Shown: positions 1 to 7,004 of the stretch, one piece after another | Layout of the letters: each line of letters starts with the position of its first letter | Position numbering within the stretch: the first letter of the stretch is position 1 | Source: Oscillospiraceae bacterium | Lineage (GTDB): Bacteria; Bacillota; Clostridia; Oscillospirales; CAG-272 | NCBI GenBank assembly: GCA_015064585.1 | Contig: SVRY01000027.1 | Span: 1 to 33,768, forward strand | Length of the DNA stretch: 33,768 bases | Direction of reading: 5' to 3' | Translations under genes and position numbers: made by a program | The notes under the pieces: model-generated | Seen by the model: the letters and a program-made list of their open reading frames with translations, nothing else | Told to the model about the DNA's origin: nothing | Database searches by the model: none

Positions 1-21
1 TCCGGTGATACTGTCTTTTAG

Positions 22-57
22 AAAGGAATTCTTCCCCCAAAGAATTCCTTTTTCCTT
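22..57 (+). terminator. Intrinsic terminator at the left edge
   Basis: A perfect 12-bp stem (22-33 with 40-51) has a 6-nt loop and is followed by a T/C-rich tract. It probably ends a plus-strand gene lying outside the window. Confidence 0.7.
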
Positions 58-60
58 TTG

Positions 61-683
61 CCCAAATGTCTGCCCGCGCTTGATGGCACTATTATACACC
101 CGCCGTTTGCAAAATCGTACCCCCTGTAAGGGTTTTTTTTGAAATTTTTTTCATTTTAATTTTTTAATTTTACCCATCGGCTCCGATTGCCTGTGGAAAA
201 CTTTGCTTCTCTCGCGCGTGCGCGCGCGTTAAATAAAATAAATTAATAAAATTTAGAGTGCCAATTTTATTTTTATTTATATTTATTTTATTTTTGCTTT
301 TTCTTTTTGCTTCTTTTTCTTTTTCAGTTTCTTCGGAAAAAACCCCCGTTTCTTCCGAAATAACCCGGGTTTCTTCCGAAGAAACCTTATTTTATGGCAG
401 CACGAAAAGACGTGCGTTCTATAACGACTGCACGCCGCCCGATGTTTTTTACATTTTTTTTGAAAAAATGCGCGGGAATTTGGGGGGTATCTGTATTATA
501 TCATGATACAACCCAAAACTGTACCCCCAAAAAGAGCAGAAAAACAGGGAAAAATGCACAAAGATAAAGATGCGATTTTGTGCTTATTGACAAAAGGGGT
601 GTTCATAAAAAATTTACTGTTTTTCCTCTTTTATTTTTTTTTGTTCTATGGTACAATAGGACTTCGGGAAAGGGTGAAACAAA
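61..683. other. AT-rich gene-free region
   Basis: No convincing gene is present. The stretch holds long T and A runs, an alternating CG tract near 212-228 (Z-DNA-like), a 21-bp tandem repeat at 327-389, a small hairpin at 400-415 (GCACG/CGTGC) and a GGGGGTA/TACCCCC inverted pair at 483-489 and 522-528. One TTTTCCACA-like DnaA box (reverse orientation, about 192-200) is isolated. A TACAAT -10-like hexamer at 652-657 lies 27 bases before the next start codon and may serve the carboxypeptidase gene, although no good -35 precedes it. Confidence 0.6.
327..389. repeat. Three tandem 21-bp repeats with palindromic core
   Basis: Copies lie at 327-347, 348-368 and 369-389, each starting GTTTCTTC(C/G)GAA. 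The third copy is nearly a perfect palindrome (GGTTTCTTC, one centre base, GAAGAAACC). They would encode VSSE-type heptads in one frame, but the surrounding frame is low complexity. A protein-binding repeat or simple tandem expansion is equally possible. Confidence 0.7.
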
Positions 684-1583
684 ATGGATACCAACAACAG
701 AAAAAAGATAAGAAAAGTAAAAATAAAAACGCTGTTGCTCATTGTCATATTGGCACTGGCTGTGCTTGCCGGGCTGTTTGCGTATCGGCACAGGGGGCGC
801 ATCGCCTATGAATGGTATTTGATCGAAGAAAAGTACGGCTTCGGTTTAGACGAGGTGACCGTTGCTAAGGCTGACGGCGAAGCACTTGTGCACTACAGCA
901 TGGAAGAGCTGCAGGGGGATGACCGTGTGGTGTTTGATCAAAGCATGATGCTGATCAATATCGAATATATGTTAAGCGAAAGCTTTGCGCCGCTTATTTC
1001 CGAGTATAAAGACACCGATGTTTATATGAACGATTGTATGCAGTCGGCATACAGCGCGCTATCGTCAGCGGTGCTTGCCAAAACCGAAAAGAAACTGTAT
1101 GTTTCCAGCCATTTCCGCACAGCGGATAAGCAGGCATCCCTATATGAAGAAATGCCCGACACCGCCACCATCCCGGGGGCGAGTGAGCATCAAAGCGGTC
1201 TGTGCGTGGATGTGTACGTGGCATACTATGCGGGGGATCACTTTATCCGCTCGGATGCGGGGCGTTTTGTGGCAAGAAATGCACATAAATACGGTTTTAT
1301 CATTCGATATCCCCGCTACGGCGAAAAAGTTACCGGCATTCGCTATGAGCCTTGGCATGTGCGCTATGTGGGGCATCCCCATGCCGATATTATCTATAAC
1401 AACCGCCTGACACTGGAAGAATATATTTTGGGTATGCAGGAAGGCAGTTGGTATACGGCAAACGGCTACTGCTTTTCGCGCCAGAATGTTACCGAAGAGG
1501 GAGGACTGTATCTGCCCGCAGAGTTTAAAGAGGCTGTCATTTCCCCCGATAATACGGGATCTTATATTGTAACAGTGAAATAA
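684..1583 (+). CDS. Membrane-anchored D-alanyl-D-alanine carboxypeptidase, VanY/M15 family
   Basis: This 299-residue protein probably trims the terminal D-Ala from peptidoglycan stem peptides outside the membrane. Residues 1-15 are basic and about 16-34 form one transmembrane helix with the catalytic part outside. The M15 zinc site is complete: SEHQSG...D gives His169 and Asp176, and EPWHVR gives catalytic Glu222 and ligand His225. SSHFRT at 141-146 matches the conserved substrate-side motif upstream. The start is ATG 684 with an AAAGGGTG ribosome site at about 669-676. The gene stands alone, followed by its own terminator. Which peptide (D,D or L,D) is cut cannot be told from sequence. The family call is strong; a van resistance role is not implied because no vanHAX genes are seen. 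Confidence 0.9.
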   Translation: MDTNNRKKIRKVKIKTLLLIVILALAVLAGLFAYRHRGRIAYEWYLIEEKYGFGLDEVTVAKADGEALVHYSMEELQGDDRVVFDQSMMLINIEYMLSESFAPLISEYKDTDVYMNDCMQSAYSALSSAVLAKTEKKLYVSSHFRTADKQASLYEEMPDTATIPGASEHQSGLCVDVYVAYYAGDHFIRSDAGRFVARNAHKYGFIIRYPRYGEKVTGIRYEPWHVRYVGHPHADIIYNNRLTLEEYILGMQEGSWYTANGYCFSRQNVTEEGGLYLPAEFKEAVISPDNTGSYIVTVK

Positions 1584-1607
1584 ACGGGTGCTGGCATCCG
1601 TTTTTTC
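1584..1607 (+). terminator. Intrinsic terminator after the carboxypeptidase gene
   Basis: A 7-bp stem beginning ACGGGTG, including one G-T pair, has a CTGG loop and runs into TTTTTT. It starts directly at the stop codon. Confidence 0.75.
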
Positions 1608-1633
1608 TTTGGAGAGAAATTTCATGAAAGCCC

Positions 1634-1662
1634 TTTACAACAGAGGGGAAATAGGGTAAAAT
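1634..1662 (+). promoter_or_regulatory. Sigma-A-type promoter for the methyltransferase gene
   Basis: TTTACA (1634-1639) and TAAAAT (1657-1662) are separated by 17 bp and lie 30 bases before ATG 1692. Confidence 0.6.
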
Positions 1663-1691
1663 GAAAGAAGTGTTGATTGGGAGGTAGGATT

Positions 1692-2453
1692 ATGAACGCA
1701 CCCTATAGTATTTTAGCCGGGTTTTACGACCGTTTGGGTACACACCTCGATTATCATGCCTATGCTGATTTTGTTTTGCAAACGGCAAAAGAAAAGGGCG
1801 CATACTGCGACGGCATCATGCTGGATCTTGCCTGCGGTACAGGCGTGCTCACCCTTGCCCTTGCCGAGCGGGGCGCAGAGGTGGTGGCAGTGGACGGCAG
1901 TGTGGAAATGCTTGGACAGGCGAGAGAGCGCTTGATGAATGCGGGAGTGCACGCACTGCTTCTCAATCAGGATATGCGGGAATTTGAGCTGTACGGCAGC
2001 GTGGATACCGTGGTGTGTGCCACCGACAGCCTCAATTATCTGACCAAAAATGAGGATCTGGCAAAATGCTTGTCTTTGGTGCACAACTATTTGATTCCCG
2101 ACGGTATTTTTATTTTTGATGTAAACACCGGCAAAAAGTTCAAGGAAGTGTACGGAAATGAAAGCTATGTCTTTGAAGACGGCGATGTTTTCTGCACGTG
2201 GCAGAACGATTTCAATCCCAAAAGCGGCATTTGCGATTTTCTTTTGACCTTTTTTTGCAAGGAGAAAAACGGTATGTGGCGCCGCTATGAGGAAAGCCAG
2301 AGAGAAAAGTATTACAGCAGTGCTGTGCTTAAAAAAATGCTGACATCGGCAGGCTTTGAGATCCTTGGTGTTTATTCCGATTTTGCAGGCACCTGTGCCA
2401 CCGAAGAGGATCTGAGGCATTATTACGTTTGCAAAAATATAAAAGATCATTAA
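1692..2453 (+). CDS. Class I SAM-dependent methyltransferase
   Basis: The protein has 253 residues and transfers methyl groups from S-adenosylmethionine to an unidentified substrate. Motif I LDLACGTG is at residues 44-51 and the acidic motif II VDGS at 67-70, followed by a CATDSLNYL strand typical of small-molecule methyltransferases of the UbiE/Methyltransf_25 kind. The chosen start ATG 1692 has a GGGAGG site 6 bases upstream; a TTG at 1677 would swallow that site and is unlikely. The gene is monocistronic, with a promoter directly upstream. No substrate-specific domain is visible, so the target is unknown. Confidence 0.85.
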   Translation: MNAPYSILAGFYDRLGTHLDYHAYADFVLQTAKEKGAYCDGIMLDLACGTGVLTLALAERGAEVVAVDGSVEMLGQARERLMNAGVHALLLNQDMREFELYGSVDTVVCATDSLNYLTKNEDLAKCLSLVHNYLIPDGIFIFDVNTGKKFKEVYGNESYVFEDGDVFCTWQNDFNPKSGICDFLLTFFCKEKNGMWRRYEESQREKYYSSAVLKKMLTSAGFEILGVYSDFAGTCATEEDLRHYYVCKNIKDH

Positions 2454-2616
2454 AGTTTTGATCCAACTTTTTTACAGAAAGACTGGTTTAGGGGTACCGA
2501 GAAAGGGTTGATGCCCGAAACATTTGCTCCTTGCACTCATCAAAGAAAAGCTTCGCACCCCAAAACGGAAAAGCCAAGAAAAGCACAACTCATTTTTTCC
2601 AAAGTTTTTGGGATTC

Positions 2617-2644
2617 TTAACCCCTTTTTTCCAAAAGGGGTTAA
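2617..2644. repeat. 12-bp perfect inverted repeat
   Basis: TTAACCCCTTTT (2617-2628) pairs with AAAAGGGGTTAA (2633-2644) around a TTCC loop. It opens an intergenic repeat block and may act as a terminator for the methyltransferase transcript, although no clean T tail follows. Confidence 0.7.
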
Positions 2645-2736
2645 GCAGGGTTTGGGGCAGCGCCCCAATATTATTAACTAGGGGCTTGGGGTGAAACCCC
2701 AATATCATAAACCGGGGGCATGGGGCAGAGCCCCAT
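2645..2736. repeat. Three tandem GGGGC-hairpin units of about 33 bp
   Basis: Each unit has a short G-run, then a tight hairpin: 2652-2668, 2686-2702 and 2720-2736. Stems are GGGG/CCCC with 4-5 nt loops, and AT-rich linkers (AATATTATTAAC, AATATCATAAAC) separate the first units. The block sits between the methyltransferase and Hsp33 genes. Its AT/GC pattern resembles dispersed intergenic repeats of clostridial genomes, which is inference from general familiarity. Confidence 0.75.
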
Positions 2737-2776
2737 TTAAATTAAATGAAATCAATACAAGAAAAGGATATAGAAT

Positions 2777-3652
2777 ATGGCATCTGAAATTTTACGTGCA
2801 ATGACAAGTGACGGCTCCGCCCGCATCATTGTGATCAATTCCACCGATATTGTAAATACCGCCATCGGGATGCATCACACAGCCTCCACAGCCACAGCGG
2901 CGCTGGGCAGAGTGCTGTCGGCGGCATCCATGATGGGCAGCCTTTTAAAAGAAAAAGAAAACTCCCTAACGCTGAATTTTCGCGGCGATGGACCCTTGGG
3001 CGGCGTGCTGGCAGTTTCCGACTATATGGGAAATGTGCGCGGCTATGCGGTCAATCCTGCCTGCGATATCCCCCGCAAGGCAAACGGAAAGCTGGACGTG
3101 GGCGCGGCTGTGGGGAAGGGCGGACTGTATGTTATTCGTGACGAGGGCGGCAAAGAGCCTTATGTGGGGGTAACCAATATTATAACCGGTGAGATCGCAG
3201 AGGATATCACGGCGTACTATGCCGAAAGCGAGCAGATCCCCTCGCTTTGCTCTTTGGGGGTGTTGGTATCCCCTGACGGCACATGCAGGGCAGCAGGAGG
3301 CGTGCTTGTACAGCTGCTTCCTTTTGCCGACGAAAACGTGATTACCATCCTTGAGCAAAACGCTCCCGGGCTTTCTAATATTTCCCGACTCATTGACGGC
3401 GGGGCTACTGTGGAGGAAATTGCTAAGATCGCCCTTGCGGGGATTGAATTTGATGTGTTCGATCACTATGAGGTGGAATATAAGTGTACCTGCTCCCGAC
3501 AGCGCACGCTGGATGCACTGATCACCCTGCCTGAGGGGGATCTGGCGGAAATTTTTGAAAAAGAAAATTTCATGCACACCGAATGCCACTTCTGCGATGC
3601 AAAATATTGCTTCACAAAGGAAGATATAGAAAATCACCGCAAAAACAGCTGA
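2777..3652 (+). CDS. hslO: Hsp33 redox-regulated molecular chaperone
   Basis: The 291-residue length fits the Hsp33 family. This cytoplasmic holdase is switched on by oxidation and unfolding, when four zinc-bound cysteines form disulfides. The C-terminal redox switch is intact: CTC at Cys237/Cys239 and CHFC at Cys270/Cys273. The N-terminal domain carries the family's LTLNFRGDGPLGG and MGNVRGYAVNP segments. The start is ATG 2777 with an AAAGGA site 8 bases upstream. The stop codon overlaps the stem of a strong terminator, so the gene is monocistronic on its 3' side. No clear promoter was found in the repeat-rich upstream region. Confidence 0.95.
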   Translation: MASEILRAMTSDGSARIIVINSTDIVNTAIGMHHTASTATAALGRVLSAASMMGSLLKEKENSLTLNFRGDGPLGGVLAVSDYMGNVRGYAVNPACDIPRKANGKLDVGAAVGKGGLYVIRDEGGKEPYVGVTNIITGEIAEDITAYYAESEQIPSLCSLGVLVSPDGTCRAAGGVLVQLLPFADENVITILEQNAPGLSNISRLIDGGATVEEIAKIALAGIEFDVFDHYEVEYKCTCSRQRTLDALITLPEGDLAEIFEKENFMHTECHFCDAKYCFTKEDIENHRKNS

Positions 3653-3684
3653 CTTTATGGCAAAAACGCCATAAAGTCACTGTT
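3651..3684 (+). terminator. Terminator overlapping the hslO stop codon
   Basis: GACTTTATGGC (3651-3661) pairs with GCCATAAAGTC (3668-3678) around AAAAAC. Flanking CAG/CTG can extend the stem, and TTTT follows. The stem starts inside the TGA stop. Confidence 0.8.
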
Positions 3685-3727
3685 TTGAAAAAAGTAAAAT
3701 TTTTTTGAAAAAATTTCAAAAAAGGTG

Positions 3728-3756
3728 TTGACAAATAGATTGCCCTGTGCTATAAT
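3728..3756 (+). promoter_or_regulatory. Consensus promoter of the tRNA operon
   Basis: TTGACA (3728-3733) and TATAAT (3751-3756) are both perfect, with a 17-bp spacer. The leader before tRNA-Val contains a GTCGC/GCGAC hairpin at about 3764-3787, perhaps a processing signal. Confidence 0.9.
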
Positions 3757-3796
3757 AACATCCGTCGCAGGCAAGAAGCCAAGCGACAAAGCGAAT

Positions 3797-3872
3797 GGGA
3801 GCATAGCTCAGCTGGGAGAGCATCTGCCTTACAAGCAGAGGGTCATAGGTTCGAGCCCTATTGTTCCCACCA
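3797..3872 (+). tRNA. tRNA-Val (TAC)
   Basis: A full cloverleaf is present: acceptor GGGAGCA/TGTTCCC, anticodon stem TCTGC/GCAGA with loop CTTACAA, a T loop starting TTCGAGC, and encoded CCA. Confidence 0.95.
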
Positions 3873-3875
3873 GTT

Positions 3876-3952
3876 GGCCCGGTAGTTCAGTTGGTTAGAA
3901 CGCTAGCCTGTCACGCTAGAGGTCAGGGGTTCGAGTCCCCTTCGGGTCGCCA
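3876..3952 (+). tRNA. tRNA-Asp (GTC)
   Basis: Acceptor GGCCCGG pairs with TCGGGTC using two G-U pairs. The anticodon loop is CTGTCAC between CTAGC and GCTAG, and CCA is encoded. It lies 3 bases after tRNA-Val. Confidence 0.95.
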
Positions 3953-3955
3953 ATA

Positions 3956-3979
3956 TAAGGCCGGTTTCGGCCGGCCTTA
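3956..3979 (+). other. Hairpin between tRNA-Asp and tRNA-Phe
   Basis: TAAGGCCGG (3956-3964) pairs with CCGGCCTTA (3971-3979). No T tract follows, so it is more likely a processing structure than a terminator. Confidence 0.6.
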
Positions 3980-3986
3980 CAAGTTC

Positions 3987-4062
<76 letters not shown>

Positions 4063-4065
4063 CCT

Positions 4066-4141
4066 GCGGATTTAGCTCATTTGGTAGAGCGCGACCTTGC
4101 CAAGGTCGAGGTGGCGGGTTCGAGCCCCGTAATCCGCTCCA
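4066..4141 (+). tRNA. tRNA-Gly (GCC)
   Basis: Acceptor GCGGATT pairs with AATCCGC. The anticodon loop is TTGCCAA between CGACC and GGTCG, and CCA is encoded. It is the last gene of the tRNA operon. Confidence 0.95.
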
Positions 4142-4144
4142 AAC

Positions 4145-4176
4145 AAAACCGCTTTCGTAAGAAAGCGGTTTTTGTT
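4145..4176 (+). terminator. Terminator of the tRNA operon
   Basis: A 12-bp stem AAAACCGCTTTC (4145-4156) / GAAAGCGGTTTT (4161-4172) has a GTAA tetraloop and a T tail. Confidence 0.9.
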
Positions 4177-4228
4177 GTATTATTCATTTTTCAATATTCA
4201 TCCAATAAAAATCAGAATGGAGATTTAT

Positions 4229-5647
4229 ATGAAAAAAACCAAAAAGATCCTTATCATTTCCTTTGTGCTGCTTGTGGCGGCGCTTATGGCAGTGCTTTTG
4301 GCATATTTTGCCTCGGGATTTTCCAAGCCTGTTCACGACAATCTGCCGCCGTCTGCGCCTACGCCCGAAGATAACAATACTGCTTGCCCGCATGACATTG
4401 TGACTGTGCCGGGCAGGGAACCCTCTTGTATAGAGCCCGGCGTTTCCGACGCCGAGTACTGCAAGCTCTGTGATTGGCAGATTAGTAAGGCGCGTTACCT
4501 GCCTGCCACGGGACATCACATGAATACGGAAAACAGCTGTGAAAATTGCGGTGCCAAGGCAAGCCAGGGACTTGTATTTGTCTCAAGCGATTATCTTGCC
4601 GGCAAGACCTCCGATCCGAATGAGATCGTGGATGAGGGCTATTATGTGATCGACGGTATCGGAAAATGCACCGACACCGATTTAATACTGCCCGGTTGGC
4701 ACAACGGAGCTGCCGTGTACATGATCGACGAAGGCGCATTTTATAACAACCCCGATATCCAAAGCGTGGAGCTTTCGGATTCGATCCGTGAGATCGGCAA
4801 GCAGGCGTTTTACCGCTGTGAGGGACTCAAACGCGCTGTCATTGCCTCCGGAGTGTATTCCATCGGCGAAGGCGCATTTTTAAACTGCTCGCAGCTTGAA
4901 GAACTGCAAATGGGAGCGGGCGTGACCGTTGTGGGGCAGAGTGCCTTTAACAATTGCGAATCGCTGAAGGAAGTGGTTCTGCCCGAAGGCTTAGAGCAGA
5001 TCGGCAGCGGTGCATTTCGTAATTGCGCTTCCCTTACGGAAGCGGAGATTCCCGGCAGCGTACAGCAGATGGGAGAGTACGTATTCCAGGAATGTGCCAA
5101 ACTGGAAAAGGTCGTCATTCCCGAGGGTATTACCCTGCTTGGCTCTGCCTTCTTTGGACAGTGCCATGCGCTTACCCATGTAGAACTTCCCACGACCCTA
5201 GAGGAGATCGCAGACAGCGCTTTTGCCGGTTGTGAATCGCTGAGTGCGCTTGTGCTGCCCGACACTGTAACAGCGATCGGTTCGTATGCCTTTGGTGACT
5301 GCACGAATTTGTCCGAAATTACCCTTTCTAAAGAACTCAAAACCATCGGTTCCTCTGCGTTCAGAAATTGCACGGCGCTTTCAGGTATTGTCATTCCCGA
5401 CGGGGTGACAGCCATTGAAAACAACGCATTTGACGGTCTTCTGATTACTGAGATCGTCATACCCGAAAGTGTAACCGAAATAGGGGCAAACCTTTTCGCC
5501 CGTTGTGAAGAGCTGGCTGCCGTATACTGTGAGGCAAAGCAAAAACCGAAGGGATGGGACTCTGAGTGGCGCAATAAATTGACTGCTACTGTTTATTGGA
5601 GTAACAATTGGAGCTATGTGGATGGAATTCCCACTGCAAAATCATAA
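4229..5647 (+). CDS. BspA-like leucine-rich-repeat surface protein
   Basis: The 472-residue protein is probably anchored at the cell surface by one N-terminal helix (about 6-27) after a Lys-rich start. A small cysteine segment follows at about 53-115 with CPHD, CKLCDW and CENCG pairs, which could bind zinc. About twelve LRR_5/BspA units of roughly 23 residues then follow, each with an IG..AF..C core (for example GAFLNC, SAFNNC, YAFGDC). Such repeats mediate adhesion to host or bacterial partners in characterised BspA proteins; the ligand here is unknown. ATG 4229 has a GGAG site 6 bases upstream; earlier in-frame ATGs lie in the tRNA terminator region. No sortase motif is present at the C terminus. 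Confidence 0.9.
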   Translation: MKKTKKILIISFVLLVAALMAVLLAYFASGFSKPVHDNLPPSAPTPEDNNTACPHDIVTVPGREPSCIEPGVSDAEYCKLCDWQISKARYLPATGHHMNTENSCENCGAKASQGLVFVSSDYLAGKTSDPNEIVDEGYYVIDGIGKCTDTDLILPGWHNGAAVYMIDEGAFYNNPDIQSVELSDSIREIGKQAFYRCEGLKRAVIASGVYSIGEGAFLNCSQLEELQMGAGVTVVGQSAFNNCESLKEVVLPEGLEQIGSGAFRNCASLTEAEIPGSVQQMGEYVFQECAKLEKVVIPEGITLLGSAFFGQCHALTHVELPTTLEEIADSAFAGCESLSALVLPDTVTAIGSYAFGDCTNLSEITLSKELKTIGSSAFRNCTALSGIVIPDGVTAIENNAFDGLLITEIVIPESVTEIGANLFARCEELAAVYCEAKQKPKGWDSEWRNKLTATVYWSNNWSYVDGIPTAKS

Positions 5648-5652
5648 ATGAT

Positions 5653-5690
5653 GGGCTAAATGCTACGGGAAGCATTTAGCCCTCTTTTTT
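5653..5690 (+). terminator. Terminator after the LRR gene
   Basis: A 12-bp perfect stem GGGCTAAATGCT/AGCATTTAGCCC has a 6-nt loop and TCTTTTTT tail. Confidence 0.9.
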
Positions 5691-5704
5691 ACACTTTAAA
5701 AATA

Positions 5705-5769
5705 CAACGATTCGTTGGATTTACAACAACCGATTGGTAATTGTATTTTGTAAAACCATATGCTACAAT
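5705..5769 (+). promoter_or_regulatory. Promoter and possible operator of the XRE regulator gene
   Basis: TTGTAT (5741-5746), a 17-bp spacer and TACAAT (5764-5769) form a promoter. Upstream lies the palindrome CAACGATTCGTTG (5705-5717), and AAAATACAA near 5698-5706 is the inverse of TTGTATTTT at 5741-5749, covering the -35 box. This arrangement fits autoregulation by the downstream HTH protein, which is inference. Confidence 0.55.
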
Positions 5770-5816
5770 GTAACCACACCGGTGAAGTATTAAAATATTT
5801 TGAGAGGTATCTGATT

Positions 5817-6965
5817 ATGACAGTAAAAATCGGAAAACGCATCAAAGCGCTTCGCAAGCGTGACGATGTGACCCAGGATAAGCTGGCGGAGGTGCTGGGC
5901 GTTACGAGCCAAGCTATCTCCAAGTGGGAGAACGAAACGGGGTATCCCGACATTGAATACATCACACCCATTGCGAATTTTTTTAACGTAACCATAGATG
6001 AACTGTTTGGGCACGACAGTGCTGAAAAGGAACGAAAAATCAAGCAGTACTGCGATCGGTACGATGAAATGTACAGAAATTGGGAGTCGGAGGATGACAG
6101 AGTTGCGATCATGCGTCAGGCACTTGCCGAATATCCCGGAGAGGAAAAACTGCTGGTGCGTCTTGCCACAGCCCTTTGGTACAAGTGGCTTGACGGACTG
6201 GAAAGCTGTTACGTGGTCATCGACGGCAAGTACACCTACGATGCTGCTCGGTGCAAAGCCCAAAAGGGTTGGGAAGAGTCTGCCCAAATTATGGAAGAAC
6301 TGCTGTCAACCTCGGTGGACAATGCCATTCGCAGCGAGTGCAGAGATATTTTGATTCGATTGTATGGGGATATCGGAGAAAAGGAACGGGTGTATCAGCT
6401 TGCCGAGTATTGTCCCGATTGCAAATCACAGCATTTGTATGCGGCGTTTAACGGTAAATATGACGAGGAGGCGCGTTTGCACAGTCAATACCTTTTGCAG
6501 AGCGGACTGTTCTATCTGCGCGTACATCTGCCGAAGCAGACGCATGATCCTGTGATCAATGCAGAGGCACTTACCAAGATCATTGATCTTTACCGCTTTG
6601 TGTTCCGTGATGAGAATTTTGGCTTCTTTCATGCGAATATGGAGGATTTGTATCTTAACCTTGCCGAAAATTTGGTTAGACAGGGCAAAACAGAGGATGC
6701 GCTGACGGCACTGGAAAATGCGTATATCCATGCAACAGGCTTTGATGCCTATCTTGACAAAGTGCGCTTGGACGGTGAGTATGCGTATACATCCGCTTTT
6801 ACAGATGCACTCAAGGACGTTGCTGCCGATATATACGCCACAAAGGCGGTGCCGGAGCTTTTAGATCAAATACTTTTGGACAAGAATGCTCCCTATTATC
6901 GTAAGCTGAGCGGAAATCCCCGTTTTGAAAAGCTGATCGAGCGGATAAAAAATGAACTAAACTAA
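5817..6965 (+). CDS. XRE-family transcriptional regulator with long helical C-terminal domain
   Basis: Residues 4-60 form a Cro/C1-type helix-turn-helix (IGKRIKALRKRDDVTQDKLA, then TSQAISKWENETGYPD and a conserved LFN-type VTIDELFG end). Residues 65-382 are mostly helical, with repeat-like segments such as DLYLNLAENLVRQGKTEDAL, suggesting TPR-like sensing of a peptide or small molecule. The start is ATG 5817 with GAGAGG at 5802-5807; an ATG at 5760 lies on top of the promoter -10 box and is not credible. The gene is monocistronic and convergent with a pseudouridine synthase gene, sharing a terminator. Target genes are unknown. The long C-terminal part is common among clostridial XRE proteins. 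Confidence 0.85.
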   Translation: MTVKIGKRIKALRKRDDVTQDKLAEVLGVTSQAISKWENETGYPDIEYITPIANFFNVTIDELFGHDSAEKERKIKQYCDRYDEMYRNWESEDDRVAIMRQALAEYPGEEKLLVRLATALWYKWLDGLESCYVVIDGKYTYDAARCKAQKGWEESAQIMEELLSTSVDNAIRSECRDILIRLYGDIGEKERVYQLAEYCPDCKSQHLYAAFNGKYDEEARLHSQYLLQSGLFYLRVHLPKQTHDPVINAEALTKIIDLYRFVFRDENFGFFHANMEDLYLNLAENLVRQGKTEDALTALENAYIHATGFDAYLDKVRLDGEYAYTSAFTDALKDVAADIYATKAVPELLDQILLDKNAPYYRKLSGNPRFEKLIERIKNELN

Positions 6966-6966
6966 C

Positions 6967-6994
6967 AAAAGCGGGCAGAAAACTGCCCGCTTTT
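6967..6994. terminator. Bidirectional terminator between convergent genes
   Basis: AAAAGCGGGCAG (6967-6978) pairs with CTGCCCGCTTTT (6983-6994) around AAAA. It has T-rich ends on both strands and serves the XRE gene and the minus-strand pseudouridine synthase. Confidence 0.85.
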
Positions 6995-7004
6995 GGCGTT
7001 TTTA

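Noticed and set aside
192-200. Single DnaA-box-like TGTGGAAAA next to AT-rich DNA, suggesting a replication origin
   Set aside because: Only one box is present, with no cluster and no dnaA or dnaN nearby.
258-506. An 82-residue open frame beginning with a hydrophobic Phe/Leu run
   Set aside because: It is a translation of T-rich low-complexity DNA and the 21-bp repeat, with no ribosome site and no domain.
684-1583. Vancomycin resistance gene cluster
   Set aside because: Only a VanY-like enzyme is present, with no vanH, vanA/B ligase, vanX or two-component pair in the window.
1677-1691. TTG start for the methyltransferase
   Set aside because: It would overlap the GGGAGG ribosome site that serves ATG 1692.
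2472-2708. 78-residue minus-strand open frame over the intergenic hairpins
   Set aside because: It is a translation of the repeat block, without a ribosome site, and looks like a spurious repeat-derived ORF.
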